This document shows, one piece after another, positions 34,090-42,239 of a stretch of 64,000 nt of DNA; within the stretch, counting starts at the first letter, position 1, and every line of letters begins with the position of its first letter. The stretch lies in NCBI GenBank assembly GCA_963747555.1, contig CAVVFZ010000025.1, positions 62,001-126,000 on the forward strand. The letters run 5' to 3'. The DNA comes from DUZB01 sp963747555. GTDB lineage: Bacteria > Desulfobacterota > DSM-4660 > Desulfatiglandales > Desulfatiglandaceae. The notes below the pieces were generated by a model. It searched no databases. It saw only the letters and a program-made list of their open reading frames with translations, and was not told where the DNA came from. Both the position numbers and the translations under genes were made by a program.

Positions 34090-34434
34090 ATGAAAGGAAG
34101 ACGCCTTGTCCTCTTTATAGGTATGAGCATCTGCGCAGTCTTGATTTCTTGTGCGGGATCATCCACGAGCGAACAAAATTCAAAGCAGTCCGTGCAAGAT
34201 CCGGAACCTGCCATGAGAAAAATAAATATCACCGGAAAAATTATAAAAACCTCTCAAGGGTATGTTATTCGCGGAAAGGTTCCCCGGGAGGTTTTTCGGA
34301 TTGTCAACCCCGATGCCGACATATTGGATGAATTCGCGGCGAAGGGCACGACAATCTACATAGAAGCCCGGATCATTTTGGGAGACAACGTGGAGATTGA
34401 CAAGATCAATGGAGAAGACCTCGAGAAGAAGTAA
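34090..34434 (+). CDS. Lipoprotein with the oxidase-partner domain, copy 3
   Basis: 114 residues. Lipobox L-I-S-C (Cys 21), short Ser/Gln-rich linker, then the domain at about 43-112: I-N-I-T-G-K-I-I-K-T-S-Q-G-Y-V-I-R-G-K-V-P, E-V-F-R-I-V-N-P, I-I-L-G-D-N-V-E-I-D-K-I-N-G-E. Would be anchored in the outer or inner membrane near the exported oxidase. Good ribosome-binding site (AAAAGGAG). Fifty-six bases after the stem that follows oxidase 3, same direction. Confidence 0.82.
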   Translation: MKGRRLVLFIGMSICAVLISCAGSSTSEQNSKQSVQDPEPAMRKINITGKIIKTSQGYVIRGKVPREVFRIVNPDADILDEFAAKGTTIYIEARIILGDNVEIDKINGEDLEKK

Positions 34435-35046
34435 TAATAGCCAATAGTCAAAATTCATTATCGCTTTTCATCAGAGTTGTTGAGCGCCTTACACAGTTGT
34501 TTACGCATTATGAAATCTAGGGGTCGTCCATGAAAACATAAATAACATTTCTCCTTCCTGATTATTTCACGAGAGTAACGAGATACCCGTTGGTATGCGT
34601 ACGCCACCTTGCTTTCGATCCGAGCACATCAAAGATCTGCATAAACCATAAAACCTAAACAGCTTTTTTTAGCTTCTTCCCACTTTGAAGGTCACACCAT
34701 TGGAGAAATCGTTCTGACCACTACCAGCTACGGAAAAGGATTCCTGCATAACTCTTCGCCCCAACGTCACCCCAGATTATTCAAAGCTGACGGAACAATC
34801 ATTCACAATTTTTTCAGTCAAAATCAAGGAAATAATCCACATAGCATGGGTGCTATGAAGGCCGTTACCCATAGGAAAGGGCAGTCGAAGATAGGATGAA
34901 AAAGACTTCGGGAATGCATCGTTTAATTGAAAGTAGAAATCCATGCTCTCTGGGCATGGTCAGAGTTCAAAGGCTTTGCCATTTGAACGACCCACTGCTA
35001 ATCCTTATCTGAGTTGTCCCCACAACATCAGGGAAAGGAGATAGCA
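34435..35046. other. Intergenic region and left end of the IS200/IS605 element
   Basis: About 610 bases. The right part (34935-35000) has the palindromes CCATGCTCTCTGGGCATGG and GTTCAAAGGCTTTGCCATTTGAAC, typical of the left end of IS200/IS605 elements. The rest is AT-rich with no supported gene. Confidence 0.5.
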
Positions 35047-35481
35047 ATGAGCCGTTTCAGAAAATTATCACACACGTTATGGCATTGCCAATACAATATT
35101 GTTTGGGTTCCCGAATACCGCCACCGGATACTGACCGGAAGGGTTGGCAATGAAGTCGGTAACTGTATTAGAACGTTTTCCCAGCAAAAGGGAGTCGAAA
35201 TTGTAGAGATGAATGTTCAGCCGGACCATATCCATTTGCTTACAATGATCCCCCCGAAGATTGCGGTGTCGGATTATTGCGGTATGGTAAAAGGCAGAAC
35301 TGCGATCCGCGTATTCAACAAGTTCAAAGATCTGAAGAAAAACCCCTATGGGGGTAATCATTTTTGGACAGAGGGTTATTGTGTAGATACGGTCGGCTTA
35401 GACTCTGACATGATCCGGAAATACGTAAAATATCAAGAGACAATAGAACGCCGGTCAGATCAGCAACGAAACTTGTTCTAA
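35047..35481 (+). CDS. tnpA: IS200/IS605 Y1 transposase TnpA
   Basis: 144 residues, full length for TnpA. HUH motif Q-P-D-H-I-H-L-L near residue 60 and the catalytic tyrosine in D-M-I-R-K-Y-V-K-Y-Q-E near 123-132. Moves as single-stranded DNA. ATG at 35047 has GGAAAGGAGATAGCA upstream. Palindromes on both sides (34935-35000 and 35515-35590) are the likely ends. No TnpB gene follows, so this is an IS200-type element. Confidence 0.92.
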   Translation: MSRFRKLSHTLWHCQYNIVWVPEYRHRILTGRVGNEVGNCIRTFSQQKGVEIVEMNVQPDHIHLLTMIPPKIAVSDYCGMVKGRTAIRVFNKFKDLKKNPYGGNHFWTEGYCVDTVGLDSDMIRKYVKYQETIERRSDQQRNLF

Positions 35482-35902
35482 ACCAAACCACTGGGGACAA
35501 TTCACACACCCCTTGTCCCCTTTGGGGGCAAGGCAAGCTTACCCCCTTCCAGGGGTTAACCCAATACCACCCCTTTTAGGGGTGGATGTTTATGTGCGTC
35601 ATGTAGATCTTTCTTCAAGAGTGTCGTGCAAAATCCTTCGAAGTCTATCCCAATTGCAGCGGCAAATAAATTCTCGTTTTTGTCCCAATGTACAGTTAAG
35701 ACGGTAGCCCCCTCAAAGAGCCCTGGGGCAATCTACCCTTTTTTCAAAGGATATTTACCTGAAGCACCCGATTGATCGTTCAATTCCCCTTTTGTAATAT
35801 GGGACAAAAAGTCTTCATTTAACGCCATGGTCAGTTGTGACCGGAAAGGAGGTTGAAAAAGTGTTTTGGAAGTTTTCATAATTCAAATGAGTTAGGAGGA
35901 GA
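35482..35902. other. Right end of the IS200 element and promoter region of the peroxidase
   Basis: CCCCTTTGGGGGCAAGG and CCACCCCTTTTAGGGGTGG are palindromes of the element's right end. Beyond them the minus strand has an open frame of about 60 codons (about 35550-35735, A-T-V-L-T-V-H-W-D-K-N-E) of unknown meaning. The region just before 35903 should hold the promoter of the peroxidase; GGAAAGGAGGTTG at about 35840 is a stray ribosome-binding-like string. Confidence 0.4.
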
Positions 35903-37126
35903 ATGAAAATGAAAAAGAGTGTATCTGTCACATTTATAGCGGCGATATCGTTCGCAATGGGTTTCTTAACATGGTCGGTTCCGGGAGCAGCGGCTGATCT
36001 GACGTCTAAAGAAGAACTGGGAAAGAATCTATTTTTCGATAAGATATCGAGCCCCGACTCGATGTCTTGCGCTGATTGTCATGCTCCCAGCACGGGTTTT
36101 ACTGGTCCGATTCCGGGAATCAACAAGCACGGAGCCGTTTATCACGGTGCTGTACCCCAGCGATTCGGCAACCGGAAGCCACCAAGCGCGGCCTATGCCA
36201 CTTTCAGCCCAATTTTTGATTATGACAGCTCTCAAGGACTGTTTATTGGTGGAAACTTTTGGGATGGTCGGGCGACAGGTGAAAAGCTCGGAAATCCAGC
36301 CGCAGATCAGGCTTTAGGGCCATTTTTGAATCCGGTTGAACAAAATAACGACAGCAAGCTCTCTGTATTGAAGCAGGTAGCGTCCTCAAAATACGCCTCC
36401 CTGTGGGTAGAAGTTTGGGGGGAGTCCATAAGTTATGAAACCCCAGCCCAAATTGAAACGAATTATGGTAGGATCGGTCTGGCTATTGCGGCTTACGAGG
36501 CTTCGACAGAGGTCAGTCAGTTCAGTTCGAAATTTGACTATTACCTTGCTGGAAGAATTGAACTAACAGCTCAAGAACTGAGGGGATTAGACCTTTTCAA
36601 TGTAAAAGCAACATGTTCGGCTTGTCATCCAAGCGAGCTGGGAGCGAACGGGGAACTGCCCTTGTTTACCGATTTTTCCTTTGATAATCTGGGGGTCCCG
36701 AAAAATCCGGAAAATCCTTTCTATGATATGGATGAAGTGTATTTAGATGATGGCTTTGCAATAAATCCTTCTGGTAAGGCTTGGGTCGATCCCGGTCTTG
36801 GAGGATTTCTTGAGAACAGTGGCAATCCGGAATGGATGGCAATGGCAAAGGAAAACTATGGAAAACACAAGGTTCCCACTTTGCGAAACGTTGGTAAAGC
36901 TAACGGAAACGGTTTCCCGAAGGCGTACATGCACAATGGTGTCTTTAAGTCTTTAAAGGAGGTTGTGCATTTTTACAATACGAGAGATATTGAGCCTTGG
37001 CCCGATCCGGAAGTAGCAGATAATGTTAACGTTAATGAACTTGGCAACTTGGGCTTGACCGCTGAGGAAGAGGATGCAATTGTAGCTTTTATGGAGACTT
37101 TATCTGACGGATATGTTCTAAAGTAG
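35903..37126 (+). CDS. Di-haem cytochrome c peroxidase / MauG-like protein
   Basis: 407 residues with a Sec signal peptide (cleavage near G-A-A-A). Two haem c motifs: C-A-D-C-H near residue 56 and C-S-A-C-H near 236. E-E-L-G-K-N-L-F-F-D-K-I-S and A-Y-M-H-N-G-V-F-K-S-L-K-E-V-V-H-F-Y-N are family hallmarks; the latter contains the distal Met region. Acts outside the cytoplasm, either reducing H2O2 with electrons from small cytochromes or oxidising a protein or organic substrate as MauG does. Closes the oxidase region. AGGAGGAG in front of the ATG. Confidence 0.92.
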   Translation: MKMKKSVSVTFIAAISFAMGFLTWSVPGAAADLTSKEELGKNLFFDKISSPDSMSCADCHAPSTGFTGPIPGINKHGAVYHGAVPQRFGNRKPPSAAYATFSPIFDYDSSQGLFIGGNFWDGRATGEKLGNPAADQALGPFLNPVEQNNDSKLSVLKQVASSKYASLWVEVWGESISYETPAQIETNYGRIGLAIAAYEASTEVSQFSSKFDYYLAGRIELTAQELRGLDLFNVKATCSACHPSELGANGELPLFTDFSFDNLGVPKNPENPFYDMDEVYLDDGFAINPSGKAWVDPGLGGFLENSGNPEWMAMAKENYGKHKVPTLRNVGKANGNGFPKAYMHNGVFKSLKEVVHFYNTRDIEPWPDPEVADNVNVNELGNLGLTAEEEDAIVAFMETLSDGYVLK

Positions 37127-37155
37127 GCTTCGATTATTAATCTTTATTTCCTTAA

Positions 37156-37190
37156 GAAGCGCAGGAGGCTTTTCTTGTCCTGCGCTTTTC
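37156..37190 (+). terminator. Terminator of the di-haem peroxidase gene
   Basis: AAGCGCAGGA...TCCTGCGCTTTTC stem-loop about 30 bases after the stop. Confidence 0.85.
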
Positions 37191-37516
37191 TTTGGGGAAG
37201 TCTTACCGTGAGAGAGTATACGTCCCTTCCCATTGAAAGCCACTAACCCCCATGCCCTGGCTGGCACAACGAAACATGAAAACGGAGAATGGGGACAGAC
37301 AAAAAATGTTTACTGAGGCCGCGATATCCTTGTAGGTTGGGTTTTAGCGCCGGGAAAGTTGAACAATCGTATTTCTTCCATTTGAAAAGATGAACCAAAA
37401 CGGCTAATAATTGAATGAGATAAGCGTAACCCAACGAATCGAAAGCATGTGATCCATGAGTTGTCCAAGCCGTAAAAATAGTTTCTCAAATCATTTGTCT
37501 TTTCTGTTCCGGATCG
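37191..37516. other. Intergenic, no gene seen
   Basis: About 325 bases between convergent genes. No supported gene; marks the boundary between the oxidase region and the envelope operon. Confidence 0.4.
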
Positions 37517-38485
37517 TCATTTCGCCATCTTCTTCTTCTCCGCTTGAAACCGATCGGGAAGCTCCGCCAGACTTTTCCTGTCCGGGTATTTTTTCAGCTG
37601 GGCCTGACATTTGCTGATCCTCTCGGGGAGGGGAGGGTGGGTAGTGAACCACGAGCCTTTTTTGGTGGACGAGGCTTCAATCCGCTCCAGTTCTTTTAAT
37701 ACTTCCACCAGCCCATCCGGATCATATCCTGTCCGGTAGGTGGTCTCCAGGGCGCTGAGGTCTGCTTCAAATTCCATATTCTTATCCAGCCCCTTATCAA
37801 AGAGAATATTTTCCAGCCCCCCGATCATATTTTCGAACTGTTTCCCTTTTTCTCCCTCCATGGTCGCTGCTGTAATCGTTCCCACTCCTTGAAAAAAGCG
37901 CGCCCGCTGGATCGATTTGAGCGCGTGTTTGTGTGCCACATGGGCGACTTCATGGGCCAGGACTCCGGCTAATTGCGCCTCGGTTTGAACGGTATTCAGA
38001 AGGCCCTTGCTGAGGAATATAATGCCGCCGGGACAGGCAAAGGCATTCTGGAGCGGGCTGTCTACCACCACAAAATAATAGGGGATTTCGGGCCGGATCG
38101 AATTTCTCGCCACCGCCATACCCACCAGATTGACATATTCCTGCAAAGAGGGGTCTTTGACGGGCATTCCGTAGCGGCCGAAGCCTTCGAGCGCGAGGCT
38201 TTCCCCGATGGTGAGCTCTGACTTGTAATTGATCTCTCCCGTGGAACTCAGGATCGAAGTTGCGCCCTGCAGGATCTTATTTTCCTTTGAATTGGGATCC
38301 AGGAGTTTGTCAAAAAGGCCTGCCAGTTGTATGGGTCTGTCCTGCGGTGAGGTGATTTTTCCTGTGACGGATTGCGCCTCGGTTGAGGCAGTCCCCTTTG
38401 AAGAGGCCCCGTAAGATTCTCCCTGGGCCCATACAGTCAGTGTGAAACCAAAAATGATCCACACCAGGATTCTTCCGTTTTTCAT
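37517..38485 (-). CDS. Exported M48-family metalloprotease
   Basis: 322 residues with a signal peptide (I-L-V-W-I-I-F-G-F-T-L-T-V-W-A). The zinc site is H-E-V-A-H in L-A-H-E-V-A-H-V-A-H-K-H, with the third ligand in N-M-E-F-E-A-D-L-S-A-L about 60 residues later. Similar to BepA/LoiP-type periplasmic proteases that watch over outer-membrane assembly, but with no TPR part. I start it at 38485 (GGAGGACAACAG in front) rather than at 38521. Last gene of the run that includes the CHAT protein. Confidence 0.9.
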   Translation of the reverse strand: MKNGRILVWIIFGFTLTVWAQGESYGASSKGTASTEAQSVTGKITSPQDRPIQLAGLFDKLLDPNSKENKILQGATSILSSTGEINYKSELTIGESLALEGFGRYGMPVKDPSLQEYVNLVGMAVARNSIRPEIPYYFVVVDSPLQNAFACPGGIIFLSKGLLNTVQTEAQLAGVLAHEVAHVAHKHALKSIQRARFFQGVGTITAATMEGEKGKQFENMIGGLENILFDKGLDKNMEFEADLSALETTYRTGYDPDGLVEVLKELERIEASSTKKGSWFTTHPPLPERISKCQAQLKKYPDRKSLAELPDRFQAEKKKMAK

Positions 38486-38538
38486 CTGTTGTCCTCCCAT
38501 CAATTTTGTAAAAAGAACCAAAACGGTCTTCTATTGGA

Positions 38539-39052
38539 TTATGGTGCGTACTCTCCGATTTTTCCCTGTTTTAAAAAGTTCTGAAGCTCCTTTTCGGAAA
38601 TCTTCATGGCGAGAACCTGATCAAGGGCCTTTTTGGCCGCCGGCGATGTCTTTTTAATCTTGGCGTATTGTTCCGTTTCCTCCGACAGCCCCCTTATGCT
38701 GCGGCCGGTACTTGCCTCATCGGCTTTAATATTGCTGCTCGGCCAGGGCGCCGAACAGATTGCCAGATCCCTCTTCGGAAGGCTTTTCCGGAGCGGTATC
38801 GGAGAGGCGGCCGCGGTACATCCATCCCTGCTCTCCCGAGGGAAGCTGGATTTTATGCCACCGGCTTTCGGTGCTCAGGACTTTGACCTCCACACCGATA
38901 GGAACGGTTGCGATGGTTTCCGACGAGGCGGTGGCGTCCTTTTTGAGCTGCGCATTGTCCGAGGTTACCCATAGGGTTTCCGCGGCTAGGACGACCACCG
39001 CAAAAAAACAGACGCAACCACACAAAATTGTCAGGAGATATCGTATTTTCAT
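38539..39052 (-). CDS. Exported SH3-domain protein, interrupted by one frameshift
   Basis: Signal peptide (L-L-T-I-L-C-G-C-V-C-F-F-A-V-V-V-L-A-A), then a bacterial SH3 domain (V-T-S-D-N-A-Q-L-K-K-D ... W-H-K-I-Q-L-P-S-G-E-Q-G-W-M-Y-R-G-R-L). The frame stops at A-L-A-E-Q-Q-Y (38726), but one base over a second stretch of ~63 residues continues directly (N-I-K-A-D-E-A-S-T-G-R-S ... F-L-K-Q-G-K-I-G-E-Y-A-P) to a stop at 38539. A missing or extra base near 38733 explains this. The repaired protein is ~170 residues. Bacterial SH3 domains bind wall peptides. Between the CHAT gene and the M48 protease. Confidence 0.75.
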
Positions 39053-39213
39053 TTCAGTCACCTCTTTCAGGTTTAGAGTGCAATGTCATCTGGTTCCTCC
39101 CAGATTAACATCATTCCATATTTTTCTCTAAGAAAAACCTTCGATCGCCTTCGGGGTTGCAGATACTGAAACCTGAATCCCGCTGCAGCGGACAAACCCG
39201 TGAACGGTTACCG

Positions 39214-41937
39214 TTATTTATAGTCTCCCACCAGAAGGAAAGCGCCCCAGTATCCGGGATGGGGGTACAATATCTTAACATGCAGCATGGCCCGCTGCAG
39301 GCTTTCGGCCTTATCCATGGTCCGGTAAGAACGATAAAACTGCTTGATCAACATGGCCGTGGAGATGTCGCTCACCCGCCAGAGACTGGATATGATGGCG
39401 TGGGTTCCCGCGTACAGGAAGGAGCGATTCATTCCGATGACGTCATCTCCGCTGGTGATCTTGCCCAATCCGGTCTGGCAGGCGCTCAATACCACCAGGT
39501 CGGCATTAATCTGAAGACCGAACGTCTCGGCGGCTTCGAGATCGCCGTCGTTTTCCCGGTCCGGCGTCAGTTTTACGGCCGAAAAAAGCGGGTTCACCGG
39601 ATCGAAGTCGCCATGGGAAGCCAGGTGGACAATCCCGAACCTGGAAATGTTGTTTACAACCCACGTCTCGGTTGCCTTGTCCCGCGTGAGCAGGGTGATT
39701 TCCGGAAAGTTCCAGCCGATGGTGAATATTTCCTTTTCCGCAAAGGGGAGGTCCAGGGCCGGATTTTTCAGGTCCGGATTCCCAACGGCCAGCACCTGCT
39801 TGTTTTTCTCCGCCTTTCGCCTTTGGAGGGTGTAGGGAAGCACCGAGGCGCTCGGGAGATAGAAGAGGGGAAAACGATCCACCAGATAGTTCTTCCCATC
39901 AAACAGGGTGGCGAAGGAGAGATAATGCAGGATCCCGTGGGGGACAATTCCGAGGATTCGGCAGTCCGCAATTTCCGGCATCACCTTAGACAGGAGCCAG
40001 GTATGCAGTTCCATGGAGGATTTTTCCAGCGGTTCCAGATTCTGAAGCATCCTTCTGTAATCGAGGACGGTCTTTGCAAGGGTGTCCCGCCCGAGGGGCG
40101 TGCGGAAGAGTTTAATGGACTTGTCGGTGACGACCCAGCAGAGGACTTCATCGGGAAGCGTGTAATAGGTCAGAAGGTCAACCCCGGGCTCCAGGAGTTT
40201 CTGGACCTGTTTGAGATCAATGGGGTTTACGGATACGATCGTTGCCAATTCGGGATTTTTGGCCTGGATGTTCAGCATGAGATCGGTATATTCATCCTGA
40301 AGCCGGGTGAGGGCCTGCTGGTAGACGGCCTTCTCTTTTTCATTCGTGGATGACGCCGCCAGCATTTCCTGCTCCTGCATCCGGCTTTTCAAAAGCTTCT
40401 GCCGATCATACAGCCCCTGATCCACTGCATTCTTCAGTGTCAGACGCTGGTTGCCCAATAGATCGATGAGGTTCCGTGCCCTGGATCGTTCCGCCACGTC
40501 GAACGCCTCCGCAACGGGGTCCGGGTCGTTTTTGGACGGTTCCATGTTCAAGAGCAGGGAAATCAACGACTCATAAACAGCCATCTTGTTGGTAATGAAT
40601 CCGTCTTTGAGCTGATCTACTTTAATTTCCGCCCGCATCTCTTCAATGAGCGACATCGCCTCTCTCAACAGATTTTTCGCGTCCTGCTTTCTGTTCTGTT
40701 TCAGCCTCAGGCGAGCCAGTCCGTAAAGCGCCCGCCACTGGGTTTCGCGCAGCGCCATGGAACGGGAGAGTTCGAGGGCCTTTTGAAAATGCTTCTCCGA
40801 TTCCTTCCATTGTTCCAACAGGAGAAAGGTCTCACCATATCCGAGGAGAATCTTGGCCTCGTTGATCCGGTTTCCGATGCCGGAGGCCGTTTCCAGGGCT
40901 TCTTTGAACAGGGGCAAGGCCTTTTTAGGCTGTCCCATCCGCAAATAGGTCAGCCCCAGGTTCTTCAGGTCGTAGGCTATGGCCCATTTGGACTGGATAT
41001 CCCGGTCGATGGCAAGGGCCTGGTTCAAGGTATCCAGCGCCTTCTGGAATTCCCCCATGTCCCTGTAAACGAGTCCCATGTTGTTGAGGGTGGTCGCGGT
41101 TTCGTCCCGTCGGGCCTGAAGATTGCGGGAAGCATCCAGGGCGTTTTCAAGCTCTCTGAGCGCCCGTTCATGGTTTCCCAGCGTCCACCAGGTAAGTCCG
41201 GCGGTATTCAGCGCCATGACTTTTTCGAGACCCCAGGTATTTTCCTCCGCCAGAGCGAGGACCTGTCCCTGCAGCTCAAAGGCTTCCTGGTAACGGCCCT
41301 GATACCAGGCATTGTTGGCCTTTTCCATCAGGATATCGGTTCGTATCAGAGATGGATCCGTACTCTTGAGCAGGGCCAGGGAATCTTTGTAGGCCTTGTC
41401 CGCTTCCTGAAAATTTCCCAGCAGCCGCGAACATCTTCCCGCATCAAGGAGGGCCTGGGCCATGTCGTCTTTCAGGCCCAGACTCTCATAAATGGCATAG
41501 GCCTTCAGATAATTCTCTCTGGCCCGGGCGTAGCGGCTCAGACGAAGGTCGTATATCCGCCCGATTCGCTCATACTGCCTTGCCAGGAGTTCCTGTTTGT
41601 TCAATGTCTTGCTCAGGGTGGCCGCGGATTCGAACTGCAGGAGCGCCTTGTCATAATCCGTCGCGTTTTCAAGGACAATGCCCAGATCGTTCAAGGCGGA
41701 GATCTGCTCGCTTTCCAGTTCCAGGGCCGCCACAATTTCCAGGGCTTCTTCCAGGGCGGGAATGGCCTGGTCGAATTTTTCCATCCTTGCCAGGATCAGT
41801 CCTCGTTTGATCAACGCCTGGGCGTATTCTTTGCTATCCGGTTTTTCAGCCTTCAAAATTTCCACTAACTTTTGCGCATGAAAATCCGCCTGTCGAAAAC
41901 TTTCCAGCCGCATAGGCGCTCTCTCTGGAATACTCAT
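39214..41937 (-). CDS. TPR-CHAT protease part of the giant exported protein (C-terminal half)
   Basis: About 907 residues in frame. The first two thirds are tetratricopeptide repeats (for example A-L-E-E-A-L-E-I and A-T-T-L-N-N-M-G-L-V-Y-R-D-M-G-E). The last ~330 residues are a CHAT domain (caspase-like peptidase): V-H-L-A-S-H-G-D-F-D-P with the catalytic His (about 775) and V-L-S-A-C-Q-T-G-L-G-K with the catalytic Cys (about 820). It ends H-P-G-Y-W-G-A-F-L-L-V-G-D, the usual CHAT finish. The N-terminus is not a natural start: the reading joins, after one-base shifts, to the piece at 41846-42130 and then to the protein at 42240-46808. TPRs probably receive the substrate or partner. Confidence 0.88.
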   Translation of the reverse strand: MSIPERAPMRLESFRQADFHAQKLVEILKAEKPDSKEYAQALIKRGLILARMEKFDQAIPALEEALEIVAALELESEQISALNDLGIVLENATDYDKALLQFESAATLSKTLNKQELLARQYERIGRIYDLRLSRYARARENYLKAYAIYESLGLKDDMAQALLDAGRCSRLLGNFQEADKAYKDSLALLKSTDPSLIRTDILMEKANNAWYQGRYQEAFELQGQVLALAEENTWGLEKVMALNTAGLTWWTLGNHERALRELENALDASRNLQARRDETATTLNNMGLVYRDMGEFQKALDTLNQALAIDRDIQSKWAIAYDLKNLGLTYLRMGQPKKALPLFKEALETASGIGNRINEAKILLGYGETFLLLEQWKESEKHFQKALELSRSMALRETQWRALYGLARLRLKQNRKQDAKNLLREAMSLIEEMRAEIKVDQLKDGFITNKMAVYESLISLLLNMEPSKNDPDPVAEAFDVAERSRARNLIDLLGNQRLTLKNAVDQGLYDRQKLLKSRMQEQEMLAASSTNEKEKAVYQQALTRLQDEYTDLMLNIQAKNPELATIVSVNPIDLKQVQKLLEPGVDLLTYYTLPDEVLCWVVTDKSIKLFRTPLGRDTLAKTVLDYRRMLQNLEPLEKSSMELHTWLLSKVMPEIADCRILGIVPHGILHYLSFATLFDGKNYLVDRFPLFYLPSASVLPYTLQRRKAEKNKQVLAVGNPDLKNPALDLPFAEKEIFTIGWNFPEITLLTRDKATETWVVNNISRFGIVHLASHGDFDPVNPLFSAVKLTPDRENDGDLEAAETFGLQINADLVVLSACQTGLGKITSGDDVIGMNRSFLYAGTHAIISSLWRVSDISTAMLIKQFYRSYRTMDKAESLQRAMLHVKILYPHPGYWGAFLLVGDYK

Positions 41938-42130
41938 GCAGCTTGGGAATATATTGTTTGAAGTCGTTTATTTCATTGGCAATATCCAAGGCGTTTTCAA
42001 AAAGGCCAAGCGCCTTTAAGGGGCTCTTTTCATTAAAGGCCGCTACTCCGCTCTTGACGTAATGGGCAAAATGGCTCTTGGCAAAATCGGTGGATTCTTT
42101 GGGGGTCATACCCCAGTAACCCAGGAGCAT
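41846..42130 (-). pseudogene. Linker piece of the giant TPR-CHAT protein, out of frame with both sides
   Basis: Reads M-L-L-G-Y-W-G-M-T-P-K-E-S-T-D-F-A-K-S-H-F and then TPR-like F-N-E-K-S-P-L-K-A-L-G-L-F-E-N-A-L-D-I-A. 'L-L-G-Y-W-G' is the usual last strand of a CHAT domain, so this joins the degenerate CHAT part (42240-46808) to the TPRs of 39214-41937. At least three one-base shifts lie between 42160 and 42350 and another near 41925. Confidence 0.7.
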
Positions 42131-42239
42131 CCAGTCGCCCGAGACCCTGGAATCGGGAGGTGTCGCGGCTTTGGCGGGTTTATTTCTTGATGCCTGGACT
42201 GCGAGAGCGCCTGATTAACCGAGGTATTTTCAAGTTCCT

